NCBI GenBank assembly: GCA_963785755.1
Contig: CAWAXG010000013.1
Coordinates: 682,001 to 746,000 of the forward strand
Source: JACCXG01 sp963785755
GTDB taxonomy: Bacteria > Acidobacteriota > Vicinamibacteria > Vicinamibacterales > 2-12-FULL-66-21
Length of the DNA stretch: 64,000 bases
Reading direction: 5' to 3'
Shown piece by piece: positions 9,566 through 17,766 of the stretch; position 1 is the stretch's first letter, and the number at the start of each line of letters is the position of its first letter. The translations under genes were made by a program, and so were the position numbers. The notes beneath the pieces are model-generated. The model was not told the DNA's origin. It saw only the letters and a program-made list of their open reading frames with translations, and searched no databases.

Positions 9566-11428
9566 CTACGCGCGCGCCGTCTTGCGGCTGCGCTTGACGG
9601 CATCCACGACATGCCGCGCGGAGATGCCGAACTTGTCGAGGAGCTCGTCCGGTTCACCGCTCCGGGGAATCGCCCGTACCGCCAGACGCTGGACGACGAC
9701 ATCGGACGGGACGAGGGCTTCGCTCACCGCATCGCCGAGGCCGCCAGCGCTGTAGTGGTCTTCGACGGTGATGACGACCCCGCCCGTCGCTCGCGCCCCC
9801 GCCTTCAAGGTCGCCGCGTCGATCGGCTGAACCGAATAGGCGTCCACGACGCGAATCAGAATCCCCTCGGCTTTCAGCTGATCGTACGCCTTCAGCGCCT
9901 CGAACACGGTCACGCCCGCCGCCACCACCATCGCCACATCGTCATTGCTCTCGCGGAGCACTTTGGATCCGCCGATCGTGAAGCGGTCGTCCGGACCGTA
10001 AGTGACCGGCGTCTTCGGGCGGGACGTGCGCATGTAAGCGATGCCCGAGTGCTGCGCCATTTCGGCGACCAGGCGCTCGGTGCTGACGGCATCGCTCGGA
10101 TAGAGCACGACCGCGCCGGGAATCGCGCGCATCATCGCGAGATCCTCGAGCGCCATCTGCGATGGCCCGTCCTCACCGATCGACACGCCGGCGTGCGATC
10201 CGGTCAGCTTGATGTTGTTCATCGAGATGCCGGCCATGCGGATGAAGTCCGCGGCGCGGCTGAGGAAACACGCGAAAGTCGACGGGAACGGGACCGCTCC
10301 GCGGGCGGCAAAGCCCATCGAGGCGCCGACCATGACCTGCTCGGCGATGAACATCTCGTAGAAACGCTCGGGGAACTTCTTCTCGAAGCGATCGCTGAAG
10401 GTCGAGTTCTTCACGTCGGCATCCAGCGCGACCACGCGCGCGTCAACTGCGCCGATCGCGGCCAGCGCGGTGCCCCAGGCTTCGCGCGTCGCCACGAGAT
10501 CCCCCTTCTTGTACGCGGGAGACGGCAGGCGGTCATATCCGGGCGCCGGGTCTGGCGCGCTCCGGCCGCGCGGCGGTTTGATCGCAGGCTTCTGCTCTGG
10601 ACCGGTCAGCTGTGCCTCGAGCTCTTTGATCGCCTTGTCCGCCTCTTCGGGCTTGAGCGCCTTGCCGTGCCAGCCGTCCTTCCCCTCGGTGAACGACACG
10701 CCCTTGCCCTTGTACGTCTTCGCGACGAGCACGCTCGGGCGGCCGACGGTCGACCCCGCCATCCGCAGCCCCTCCTGCAGGTCGCGGATGTCATGGCCAT
10801 CGACGACGATCGCATTCCAGCCGAAAGCGTTCCAGCGCGCCGCGATGCGGTCGAGGTGATGGTTGAGCGCGGTTGGCTGACTCTGGCCGAGTCCGTTCAC
10901 ATCGACGATCGCACACAGGTTGTCGAGCTTGAAGTGGGAGCCGGCGTCGGCGGCTTCCCAGACCGACCCTTCTGCAATCTCGCCGTCGCCGAGCAGCACG
11001 TAGGTTCGATACGCCGCGCGAATCCGGCGCGCGTTCAACGCGGTGCCGATGGCGGCGCAGATGCCCTGTCCGAGTGAGCCGGTCGCGACGTCGACGAATG
11101 GCAGCCGCGGCGTCGGATGTCCTTCCAGATCCGACTCGAACTTGCGAAGCTCGAGCTGCTTCTCACGCGGGAACAGCCCGGCCTCGGCCCACGCGGCATA
11201 GAGGATCGGCGCCGCATGCCCCTTCGACAGCACGAATCGATCGTTGTCGGGATTGCGCGGATCCTTTGGATCGAATCGCATCTCGTCGAAGAACAGCACA
11301 GCCATGATTTCTGCGGCGGACATGCAGGTCGTGGGATGGCCGCTGCCCGCGCGCGTGGTGGCCTGGATGGAATCGATCCGCAACCTCGTCGCGAGGTTCT
11401 GCAGCTGGACAAGAGTGTTCGTGGGCAT
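9566..11428 (-). CDS. tkt: Transketolase, human-type length
   Basis: Thiamine-diphosphate enzyme of the non-oxidative pentose phosphate pathway, moving two-carbon units between sugar phosphates. The reading frame stays open far upstream, but the family N-terminus (NLATRLRIDSIQATTRAGSG) starts just after the ATG at 11428, giving 620 residues; the extension to 12016 overlaps the neighbouring gene and is not real. The ThDP motif starts LLGDGEIAEGSVWEAAD, the N-terminal DNDRFVLSKGHAAPILYA block is intact, and the C-terminal pyrimidine-binding domain follows. Both length and N-terminal wording resemble animal-type transketolases rather than the longer E. coli TktA. Stop codon is 34 bases from the convergent gene. 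Confidence 0.95.
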   Translation of the reverse strand: MPTNTLVQLQNLATRLRIDSIQATTRAGSGHPTTCMSAAEIMAVLFFDEMRFDPKDPRNPDNDRFVLSKGHAAPILYAAWAEAGLFPREKQLELRKFESDLEGHPTPRLPFVDVATGSLGQGICAAIGTALNARRIRAAYRTYVLLGDGEIAEGSVWEAADAGSHFKLDNLCAIVDVNGLGQSQPTALNHHLDRIAARWNAFGWNAIVVDGHDIRDLQEGLRMAGSTVGRPSVLVAKTYKGKGVSFTEGKDGWHGKALKPEEADKAIKELEAQLTGPEQKPAIKPPRGRSAPDPAPGYDRLPSPAYKKGDLVATREAWGTALAAIGAVDARVVALDADVKNSTFSDRFEKKFPERFYEMFIAEQVMVGASMGFAARGAVPFPSTFACFLSRAADFIRMAGISMNNIKLTGSHAGVSIGEDGPSQMALEDLAMMRAIPGAVVLYPSDAVSTERLVAEMAQHSGIAYMRTSRPKTPVTYGPDDRFTIGGSKVLRESNDDVAMVVAAGVTVFEALKAYDQLKAEGILIRVVDAYSVQPIDAATLKAGARATGGVVITVEDHYSAGGLGDAVSEALVPSDVVVQRLAVRAIPRSGEPDELLDKFGISARHVVDAVKRSRKTARA

Positions 11429-11469
11429 GGCTGTGTACTCGAAGGTATCGCGTGAAAACCGAGAGTGTA

Positions 11470-12933
11470 TCACCGCTGCGCGGGCTGCCTCGCGGCGAGG
11501 ACGTACTCGGCGGCGAGCGGCCCTTCCATTGCCGCGCGGCCCGCCACGGCCGCGAGCGCCCGATCCGCATAGTCGCTGAATTCGCTTGATTCGGACGTCC
11601 CGGCGATGCGACGGAGCAGGCGTGACGCCAGACAGTTGAGCACGAACGGCTTCACCGGTTGCTTCAGTAATCCGATGTCCCGCCGCGGGTCGCTGACCCG
11701 GTCGAAAAATCCGTCGCCTTCTCCATCCCACATCGTCCTGGTCGCGTGCAGCGCAAGCTCTTCGGCCATCATCTGGTAGACCACATTGCCGGTGGCCTCG
11801 AACGCGTCGAGATTGGCGGCGGCCATCCAGACTTGATCGTCGAGCAAGCCGCGGACCTGCGGAGTGCCATCCTCGACGTAGTGCGCGACGCCGGCGCCCG
11901 GCCGGTAACCGAGCAGCAGCACACGCTCGAGCGACTTGATCGCGAACTGCGACAGCGACGGATCCTCGAGCACCCGGCCCGCCTGCAGCGCGGCCGAGGC
12001 CATCATCGCGTTCCAATCGGAATACAACGTGCGATCGACGGCTGGCGCGTCAACGTCGCTCCGGTCCGGGGCATCGCCGGCGGCGTAGTAGTCGGGATCG
12101 GCGCGCTGCGATCCCGCCCAACCTCCGTCCACCGGATCGGCGAGCCAGGTCTGGATGTATCTGAGCAGATCCTCGGCGCGCTCGCCGTAGCGCGCGAGCC
12201 GAAGCGCCTCGACCGCCTCGACGTAGAGAGAGAGCAGGGACGCGTTGACGTCGAGCAGCTTCTCTTCCTGCGGATGGCCCCAGTCGGCGTCGTGCGAATA
12301 ACGAAAGAATCCGCCATTCCGCTCGTCGTAGAGCGGCCCCCATCCCATCGCATCGAGGGTTTTGACCGCGATGTCGAAGTACTGCTGCGATGCGGTTTCC
12401 TTGTACAGCTCGATCGCGAGCCGGATGGGTGCGACGTGCGGAAACTTCGGACTGTCGCCAAAGCCGCCGTTGGTGGAATCGAACATCGCCATGACCTCGT
12501 CGGCGAGCCGGTCCACCGGCACGGGGGTCGACGGTCCGCGGCCCGCGTGCGGGGACGCGCTCTGCCGGGCCTGAACGTGGCGGCCCGACGCGAACGCGTC
12601 GGCAACCCGCTGCAGGACGTCGGCGAGCCGGCTCAACTCGACGTAGGTGCCGCCGCCGAGCAGCTGACCGTCGGGAGTGAGGAAGGCCGTCGTGGGCCAG
12701 GCGCCGAGGCCGTACCGCTCGCTGATATCCGGCCTGCGGTCGGCGTCGACGCGAATCGGCACGAACCTGTCGTGGACGAGGGCCGCGAGGCCGGCGTCGG
12801 CATAACTGGTGCGATCCATCTCGCGGCTGTACTGGCACCAGCTAGGCGCGATCGACAGCAGGACCGGCCTCCCCTGGTCGCGCGCGCGCGAAAACGACTC
12901 CGCGCTCCATGGAAGCCAGGCAATGGAGGCCAT
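11470..12933 (-). CDS. DUF255/YyaL-like protein: thioredoxin-fold domain plus glycosidase-like barrel
   Basis: Residues 1-110 match the N-terminal thioredoxin-like DUF255 domain (WLPWSAESFSRARDQGRPVLLSI, then RYGLGAWPTTAFLTPDG); the rest resembles the alpha/alpha barrel of YyaL/SPATA20 proteins. Family members usually carry WCHWCHVM; here the site reads WCQYSREM, so only one cysteine remains and dithiol chemistry is unlikely. At 487 residues it is also shorter than the usual 650-700. It lies 41 bases upstream of transketolase on the same strand and is divergent from the DUF4149 gene, with only 23 bases between start codons. Confidence 0.85.
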   Translation of the reverse strand: MASIAWLPWSAESFSRARDQGRPVLLSIAPSWCQYSREMDRTSYADAGLAALVHDRFVPIRVDADRRPDISERYGLGAWPTTAFLTPDGQLLGGGTYVELSRLADVLQRVADAFASGRHVQARQSASPHAGRGPSTPVPVDRLADEVMAMFDSTNGGFGDSPKFPHVAPIRLAIELYKETASQQYFDIAVKTLDAMGWGPLYDERNGGFFRYSHDADWGHPQEEKLLDVNASLLSLYVEAVEALRLARYGERAEDLLRYIQTWLADPVDGGWAGSQRADPDYYAAGDAPDRSDVDAPAVDRTLYSDWNAMMASAALQAGRVLEDPSLSQFAIKSLERVLLLGYRPGAGVAHYVEDGTPQVRGLLDDQVWMAAANLDAFEATGNVVYQMMAEELALHATRTMWDGEGDGFFDRVSDPRRDIGLLKQPVKPFVLNCLASRLLRRIAGTSESSEFSDYADRALAAVAGRAAMEGPLAAEYVLAARQPAQR

Positions 12934-12956
12934 GAACCGTCAATTATAATGAGCGG
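12934..12956. promoter_or_regulatory. Compact bidirectional leaderless promoter (palindromic -10)
   Basis: The whole space between two divergent start codons is 23 bases. Its centre is the perfect palindrome ATTATAAT (12943-12950), which supplies a consensus TATAAT on both strands. On the plus strand six bases separate the hexamer from the ATG at 12957; on the minus strand nine bases separate it from the ATG at 12933. There is no room for a Shine-Dalgarno sequence on the plus side if transcription starts at the usual distance, so a leaderless mRNA is implied. No clear -35 hexamer was seen. Inferred from sequence only. Confidence 0.6.
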
Positions 12957-13442
12957 ATGCTCGCGCTGCGGCTTGCCGCTGTGCTGGGGCTCGCGTTCTG
13001 GGTCGGCGGCCTGGCTGCTCTCGGATCGATTGCGGCGCCAGCCCTGTTCGACGTCCTCGGCGCCGCCGGGCCAGCTGGGCGCGCGCTGGCCGGCGCGGCA
13101 TTCGGCGAGACCCTCAGCCGGTTCCACACCGCAACGTATGTCTGTGCGGCCGTGATCATCGGCAGCCTCGCGGTTCGCGGCCTGCTCGGACCACGGCCGC
13201 GGTTTTTCTCGATCCGGATGCTCATCTCGACGCTGATGGTGGCGGCCAGCGCGTGGTCGGGCCTGGTGCTGATCCCCCGCATTCAGGATGCGCAGCGCGC
13301 ATCCGGACCGGCCCCTTCCGTGCTCCCCGACAACGACCCGCGGCGCGTGGAGTTCGCTCGCCTTCATGGGATGTCCGCGTCGCTGCAACTGGTCCCCCTT
13401 CTCGGTGGACTGGTGTTGATCTTCTTCGAGCTGAAGGATTGA
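12957..13442 (+). CDS. DUF4149 family membrane protein
   Basis: A 161-residue protein with four predicted helices. The start LRLAAVLGLAFWVGGLAALGSIAAPALFDVL and the central RFH motif (about residue 60) match the DUF4149/TMEM205-like family; the molecular role is not known. The ATG sits six bases after a TATAAT. The stop codon is immediately followed by a GTG-started GAF gene, so the two are almost certainly co-transcribed. Confidence 0.85.
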   Translation: MLALRLAAVLGLAFWVGGLAALGSIAAPALFDVLGAAGPAGRALAGAAFGETLSRFHTATYVCAAVIIGSLAVRGLLGPRPRFFSIRMLISTLMVAASAWSGLVLIPRIQDAQRASGPAPSVLPDNDPRRVEFARLHGMSASLQLVPLLGGLVLIFFELKD

Positions 13443-13443
13443 T

Positions 13444-13908
13444 GTGTCGAACCATGACGAAGTGCTGAATACGATTCGAGCCGGGGTGGCCGCGGAACCG
13501 GACGCGACGCGAGCGATGGAACTGACCGTGATGACGCTCCAGAACGAGCTGCCCGGCTACTCGTGGGTCGGGATCTATCTCCTCGACGGCAACGAGCTCG
13601 TGCTCGGGCCGTTCGTCGGCAGGCCGTCGCCGCACACGCGCATTCCACTCGGGCGCGGCATCTGCGGCGCCGCCGCGGTCGAGAAGCAGACGATCATCGT
13701 CGACGATGTGACTACGGACAAACGCTACCTGGCGTGCAGCGCCGAGACCAGGTCGGAGATCGTGGTGCCGATCATGCGCGGTGACGAGGTCCTCGGCGAG
13801 ATCGACGTCGACAGTGATCGGGCGGCCGCATTCGCCGCGAAGGATCGCGCCCTGCTCGAGTCGGTCGCGGGCCTGCTCTCCGATCGACTGGCCGCCTCAA
13901 GTGGATAA
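13444..13908 (+). CDS. GAF-domain protein resembling free-methionine-R-sulfoxide reductase
   Basis: A single GAF domain of 154 residues, started by GTG one base after the preceding stop. GRGICG (about 75-80) and YLACSAETRSEIVVP (about 98-112) match the fRMsr (YebR-type) signature and keep two of its three cysteines: the one in GICG and the one in YLAC. The upstream cysteine that precedes RIP in E. coli YebR is replaced (HTRIP). The family reduces free methionine-R-sulfoxide with thioredoxin. With catalytic and resolving cysteines apparently kept, activity is plausible; a plain sensory GAF domain is the alternative. Confidence 0.82.
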   Translation: MSNHDEVLNTIRAGVAAEPDATRAMELTVMTLQNELPGYSWVGIYLLDGNELVLGPFVGRPSPHTRIPLGRGICGAAAVEKQTIIVDDVTTDKRYLACSAETRSEIVVPIMRGDEVLGEIDVDSDRAAAFAAKDRALLESVAGLLSDRLAASSG

Positions 13909-13976
13909 CCGGGGACTCACCCCCTTCCCCGTCGACTCGGGCCGCGATCGCGGCCGAAGACGCTGATGGACGATTC

Positions 13977-14996
13977 ATGTCGCGAGTGATCACGCTCATC
14001 CCGGGCGATGGCATCGGCCCGGAAGTCACCGAAGCCGTTGTCCGCATCTTCGCCGCCGCGGCGCTCGATATCGAGTGGGAACGCCACGACGCGGGGGTGA
14101 CTGCATTCAAGCGGTTCAAGCAGTCGCTGCCGGTCGAGCTGCTCGACTCGATCAAGCGCAACAAAGTCGCGCTCAAGGGACCGGTGACGACGCCGATCGC
14201 GGAAGGCATCCCGAGTGTCAACGTCGGCCTGAGGAAGTCGCTCGACCTGTACGCGAACCTGCGGCCGGTGCGCAATCTGCCCGGCGTCAGCAGCCGGTTC
14301 ACTGGCGTCGATCTCGTGATCGTCCGGGAGAACACCGAGGATCTCTATTCGGGACTCGAACACGAAGTGGTGCCCGGCGTGGTCGAGAGCCTGAAAATCA
14401 TCACCGAGCGCGCCTCGACCCGGATCGCGCGGTTCGCGTTCGATTACGTGCGCCGCCTCGGGCGGAAACGCGTCACCGCGATTCACAAAGCGAACATCAT
14501 GAAGCTCGGCGACGGGCTGTTCCTCGAGAGCACCCGCAAGGTCGCGCGCGAGTTCCTCGACGTGCCCTATGACGAGAAGATCGTCGACGCCGCCTGCATG
14601 CAGCTGGTGATGTTCCCGGAACGGTTCGACGTGCTCGTGCTGCCGAATCTGTACGGCGACATCGTGTCCGACCTGTGCGCCGGCCTCGTCGGCGGCCTCG
14701 GCGTCGTGCCCGGGGCGAACATCGGGCTGGAGTGCGCCGTGTTCGAAGCCGTGCACGGCAGCGCACCGGACATCGCGAACAAGAACCTGGCGAACCCGAC
14801 GGCACTGCTGCTGTCGGCGCTGATGATGCTCGATCACTTCGGCGAGCGGGAGACGTCGGCGCGGATCCGCGGCGCGCTCGACCGCGTGCTGACCGAAGGA
14901 CGCGTGCGCACGCACGACCTGGGCGGGACCGCCACGACCACGGAATTCGCCGACGCCGTGAGCCGGTACGTTGAACAGGGCCAGGGCAGTTCTTGA
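13977..14996 (+). CDS. NAD-dependent isocitrate dehydrogenase, eukaryote-like type
   Basis: Member of the isocitrate/isopropylmalate dehydrogenase family. LIPGDGIGPEV is at residues 7-17 and PNLYGDIVSDL is the Mg-isocitrate loop. SVNVGLRKSLDLYANLRPVR matches the substrate segment of NAD-dependent isocitrate dehydrogenases (SxN..LR, DLYAN) rather than isopropylmalate dehydrogenase. HGSAPDIANKN carries the Asp-Ile pair typical of NAD rather than NADP preference. It would oxidise isocitrate to 2-oxoglutarate in the citric acid cycle. The last four bases overlap a TTG start of the acyltransferase gene, suggesting coupling. Confidence 0.9.
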   Translation: MSRVITLIPGDGIGPEVTEAVVRIFAAAALDIEWERHDAGVTAFKRFKQSLPVELLDSIKRNKVALKGPVTTPIAEGIPSVNVGLRKSLDLYANLRPVRNLPGVSSRFTGVDLVIVRENTEDLYSGLEHEVVPGVVESLKIITERASTRIARFAFDYVRRLGRKRVTAIHKANIMKLGDGLFLESTRKVAREFLDVPYDEKIVDAACMQLVMFPERFDVLVLPNLYGDIVSDLCAGLVGGLGVVPGANIGLECAVFEAVHGSAPDIANKNLANPTALLLSALMMLDHFGERETSARIRGALDRVLTEGRVRTHDLGGTATTTEFADAVSRYVEQGQGSS

Positions 14997-16159
14997 CCCG
15001 TCCAGCGTGGTATATTCCCGGCGTGCTCCCCGATGACATCACCCAGGCGGTGCTGGCGCGTGAGGACGTCGCACGGTACCTGCGCGGGGGGCACGGCGCA
15101 TCTGAGCTCGACGCCCGCGAACGCATCCACGCTTATCTCGACGAGCTGCGCACGACGCAGCGGTATCCGATCTATCGCGCGCTGAAGCATCCGCTCTATC
15201 CAATCCTGCGCAAGATCGAACGCATTCACGAGCACGTCGGCATCGCGCAAGAGGCGGTGCGCAAAGGGCGGGTCATCTACATCTCGGATCACAAGAGTCA
15301 TCTCGACTATCTCGTCGAGCCGCTCGTCCTCGACGACAACGGCATCCGGCCGCCGGTGATCGCCGCCGGGATCAATCTGTTCGGCGGCCCGCTCGGCCTG
15401 ATTCACCGGCACGTGACCGGCGCGATTCCGATCCGGCGCAACACCAAAGACCCCGCCTATCTCGTCACGCTCAAGGCGTATGTCGCCGAGCTCCTCGGGC
15501 GGCACGATCTGCTCTTCTACATCGAAGGCGGCCGCAGCTATTCGGGGGAATTGAAGGCGCCGAAAACCGGCCTGCTGCACGCGGCGCTCCAGGCCGAGCT
15601 AAGCGACTCGGTGGTGGTGCCGCTCGCCGTCGCCTACGACCTCGTCCTGGAAGATCGGATCCTCGCGCATCAGGCGACCAAGCGCCGGTCGCGTCCGTTC
15701 GCCCGCGAGGTCGCCGAGATGGTCCGCTACGCGGTGGGTTATCAGTCACGCGCGTTCGTGACGTTCGGCGAACCGATTCCGCTGAAAGGCTACGAGCCCG
15801 AATCGCGCCGCGACATCATGGCGCTCGCCCATCTCACCCGCGACACGATCGGCAGGCTCTACAAAGTGCTGCCGACGGCGATTGTCGCGGCGGCGATGCG
15901 GCCCGCGGTGATGCGCCGCGAGCTCGAAGGCCGCGCCCAGGCGATCATCGACACGGCCGCCGCGGCCGGCGGCAACCTGGCGGTGACCTCGGGCCGCGAC
16001 GCGGTGGAGCAGGCGGCCGACCTGCTGGAGGCACGCAACATCATTCACGTCGAACGGGGCGGACGGTTCCGCGTCCGCGAGCGCACGGTGCTTCGCTACT
16101 ACGCCCGCACGCTGTCGCATCTGCTGTCGGGCCCGCGCCGCTCACCGCGCACGCATTGA
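14993..16159 (+). CDS. PlsB-like glycerolipid acyltransferase
   Basis: The HX4D motif is HKSHLDYL near residue 99. The following GPLGLIHRHVTGAIPIRRN and FYIEGGRSYSGELKAPKTGLL blocks (about 125-190) correspond to acyltransferase motifs II-III of the glycerol-3-phosphate/dihydroxyacetone-phosphate acyltransferase (PlsB) branch, though the protein is much shorter (388 residues) than E. coli PlsB. It should esterify a fatty acyl group to a glycerol phosphate backbone at the membrane. The TTG overlaps the idh stop as TTGA; a GTG at 15022 is an alternative. The proline dehydrogenase ATG overlaps its stop by one base. Confidence 0.85.
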   Translation: MTRPAWYIPGVLPDDITQAVLAREDVARYLRGGHGASELDARERIHAYLDELRTTQRYPIYRALKHPLYPILRKIERIHEHVGIAQEAVRKGRVIYISDHKSHLDYLVEPLVLDDNGIRPPVIAAGINLFGGPLGLIHRHVTGAIPIRRNTKDPAYLVTLKAYVAELLGRHDLLFYIEGGRSYSGELKAPKTGLLHAALQAELSDSVVVPLAVAYDLVLEDRILAHQATKRRSRPFAREVAEMVRYAVGYQSRAFVTFGEPIPLKGYEPESRRDIMALAHLTRDTIGRLYKVLPTAIVAAAMRPAVMRRELEGRAQAIIDTAAAAGGNLAVTSGRDAVEQAADLLEARNIIHVERGGRFRVRERTVLRYYARTLSHLLSGPRRSPRTH

Positions 16160-17085
16160 TGATTTCCAGGGTGATTTTTGCTGCTTTGGCGGAGAGCCGG
16201 AGCATGAAGTCGTTTGCGTCCAGGTACGGCCTGCGTCGCCCCGACAGCTTCGCGCGCCGGTTCGTTGCCGGCGAAACCGTGGCGGACGCCGTCGCCGCGG
16301 TGCGCCCAATTGCTGCCGCCGGAGCGACGCACACGTTGGCCTATCTCGGCGAGTCCATCGCCTCGCTCGCCGAAGCGGATGCGGCCACGCGCGCGTGCAT
16401 CGCGGTGTTGAACGAGATCGCGGCGATCCCCATCGACCGCAATGTGTCACTGAAGCTGACGCAGCTCGGACTGACCGTCGATCGCGCCACCTGCGTCGAC
16501 AATCTCCGCCGCGTGCTCGATCCCGCGACCACGCAGGACTTTTTCGTCCGCATCGACATGGAGGATTCGCGCTACACGCAGGTCACCCTCGACGTCTTCG
16601 AAACCCTGTGGCAGCAGGGCTACCGGAATACCGGCGTGGTGCTGCAGTTGTACCTGGCGCGCAGCACCGACGACGCGCGACGCATGAATGCGCTCGGCGC
16701 CCGCGTCCGTCTGGTCAAGGGCGCGTTCGCGGAACCGCGGCGCGTCGCGTACCGATCGAAAACCCAGATCGATCGCGCCTTCATCGAGATCATGGAGCTC
16801 CTGCTCACGCAGGGCACCTTCCCTGCGATTGCCACGCACGATCAGGCGCTCATCGAGGCGACCAAGGCGCTCGCCGCTGCCCGCGGTATTCCTCCTGATC
16901 GCTTCGAATTCCAGATGCTGTATGGCGTCCGCCGCGACTTACAGTCTTCGCTGACCCGTCAGGGATACAAGGTTCGTGTATACATCCCATTCGGCCGTGC
17001 ATGGTTTCCCTATGTCATGTCCCGGCTGGGTCAGCGGCCGTCGGAAGTCGCCGCGATTTTTCGCGGATTGGTGCTGAATCGTTAA
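16159..17085 (+). CDS. Proline dehydrogenase (monofunctional)
   Basis: An FAD-dependent beta-alpha barrel of 308 residues that oxidises proline to pyrroline-5-carboxylate. Visible motifs: KLTQLGL (flavin/substrate region, about residue 97), RIDMEDSRYTQVTLDVF (about 130), VRLVKGAF, PAIATHD and, near the C-terminus, FEFQMLYGVRRDLQ and RVYIPFGRAWFPYVMSRL. The length suits the stand-alone (PutB/ProDH) form; no aldehyde dehydrogenase partner is present nearby. The ATG overlaps the acyltransferase stop. The 288 bases that follow (17086-17373) hold no gene I can support. Confidence 0.92.
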   Translation: MISRVIFAALAESRSMKSFASRYGLRRPDSFARRFVAGETVADAVAAVRPIAAAGATHTLAYLGESIASLAEADAATRACIAVLNEIAAIPIDRNVSLKLTQLGLTVDRATCVDNLRRVLDPATTQDFFVRIDMEDSRYTQVTLDVFETLWQQGYRNTGVVLQLYLARSTDDARRMNALGARVRLVKGAFAEPRRVAYRSKTQIDRAFIEIMELLLTQGTFPAIATHDQALIEATKALAAARGIPPDRFEFQMLYGVRRDLQSSLTRQGYKVRVYIPFGRAWFPYVMSRLGQRPSEVAAIFRGLVLNR

Positions 17086-17373
17086 GACAGCCTCGGGCGA
17101 CCGAAGCGCCAGCCCGATTCTGCGCCCGGCAGGAGGTCACGCTCTGCCACTCGTGTGTAGCGCTTCGGCTCACCTGTGCTCCGGTCCGAACCAGAAATTC
17201 CGGAGGCAACGGATCTGACAAATCTCGTAGCTCCAGGTCCTAAATTCATGGCCGCATTGACCTTATCGTTTCGAGCCAGTCGTGGCACATGTCTTGTAGT
17301 GATTGGCCGCGGTCGGGCTGGAAACGGTGAACGCCTTCGCGGCGTCCTAGACGGAGGACAGGGAGATTCGCTC

Positions 17374-17670
17374 ATGGTGACCAATTACGCCCAGCGGCTC
17401 ACAACAAATGAAGTGGGTCGCGACAGTACTGGCGACGCGATCGTGACCCGGGCGATGACGCGTATCGGCCGGCTTCTCTGTGCAATGCGAGGACACGATT
17501 CGGTGCTGCACTTCGAAGGCAAGCGCCTGATGATGCGATGTACATCGTGCGGCCATGACACGCCCGGGTGGGATGTTGCGGAGCGTGCGCCGCGCAAGCG
17601 GTTCGAGGGTGACGCGGATCGGCACCTGCTCGCGACGCCACGTCCCCGCAACGTGCGCAAGTCTGCCTGA
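17374..17670 (+). CDS. Small cysteine-containing protein, probable zinc ribbon
   Basis: A 98-residue protein with no named family that I recognise. Its core reads LLCAMRGHDSVLHFEGKRLMMRC followed by TSCGHDTPGWD; the Cys/His arrangement (CxxxGH and later CxxCGH) looks like a small zinc ribbon. The ATG at 17374 follows a purine-rich GGAGGACAGGGAG stretch, which decides this start over the longer frame from 17176. It stands alone between proline dehydrogenase and a convergent peptidase gene. Possibly a nucleic-acid-binding or regulatory protein; function unknown. Confidence 0.6.
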   Translation: MVTNYAQRLTTNEVGRDSTGDAIVTRAMTRIGRLLCAMRGHDSVLHFEGKRLMMRCTSCGHDTPGWDVAERAPRKRFEGDADRHLLATPRPRNVRKSA

Positions 17671-17766
17671 GTTCGCGGTCACAATCCGAAGTCACGCCTC
17701 ACAATCCGCCGTCGACGTATCGCCCGCCAGGGCAGGCTTGCGTCGGCGGCATCGCCCCGCCTTCAG

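Noticed and set aside
11429..12016. N-terminal extension of transketolase (196 codons in frame)
   Set aside because: It overlaps the DUF255 gene on the same strand in another frame, has no family match, and transketolase similarity starts right after the ATG at 11428.
14993..15016. Apparent promoter TTGACC...TATATT at the start of the acyltransferase gene
   Set aside because: The spacer is only 12 bases, far below the 16-18 required; the TTG is better read as the start codon overlapping the idh stop.
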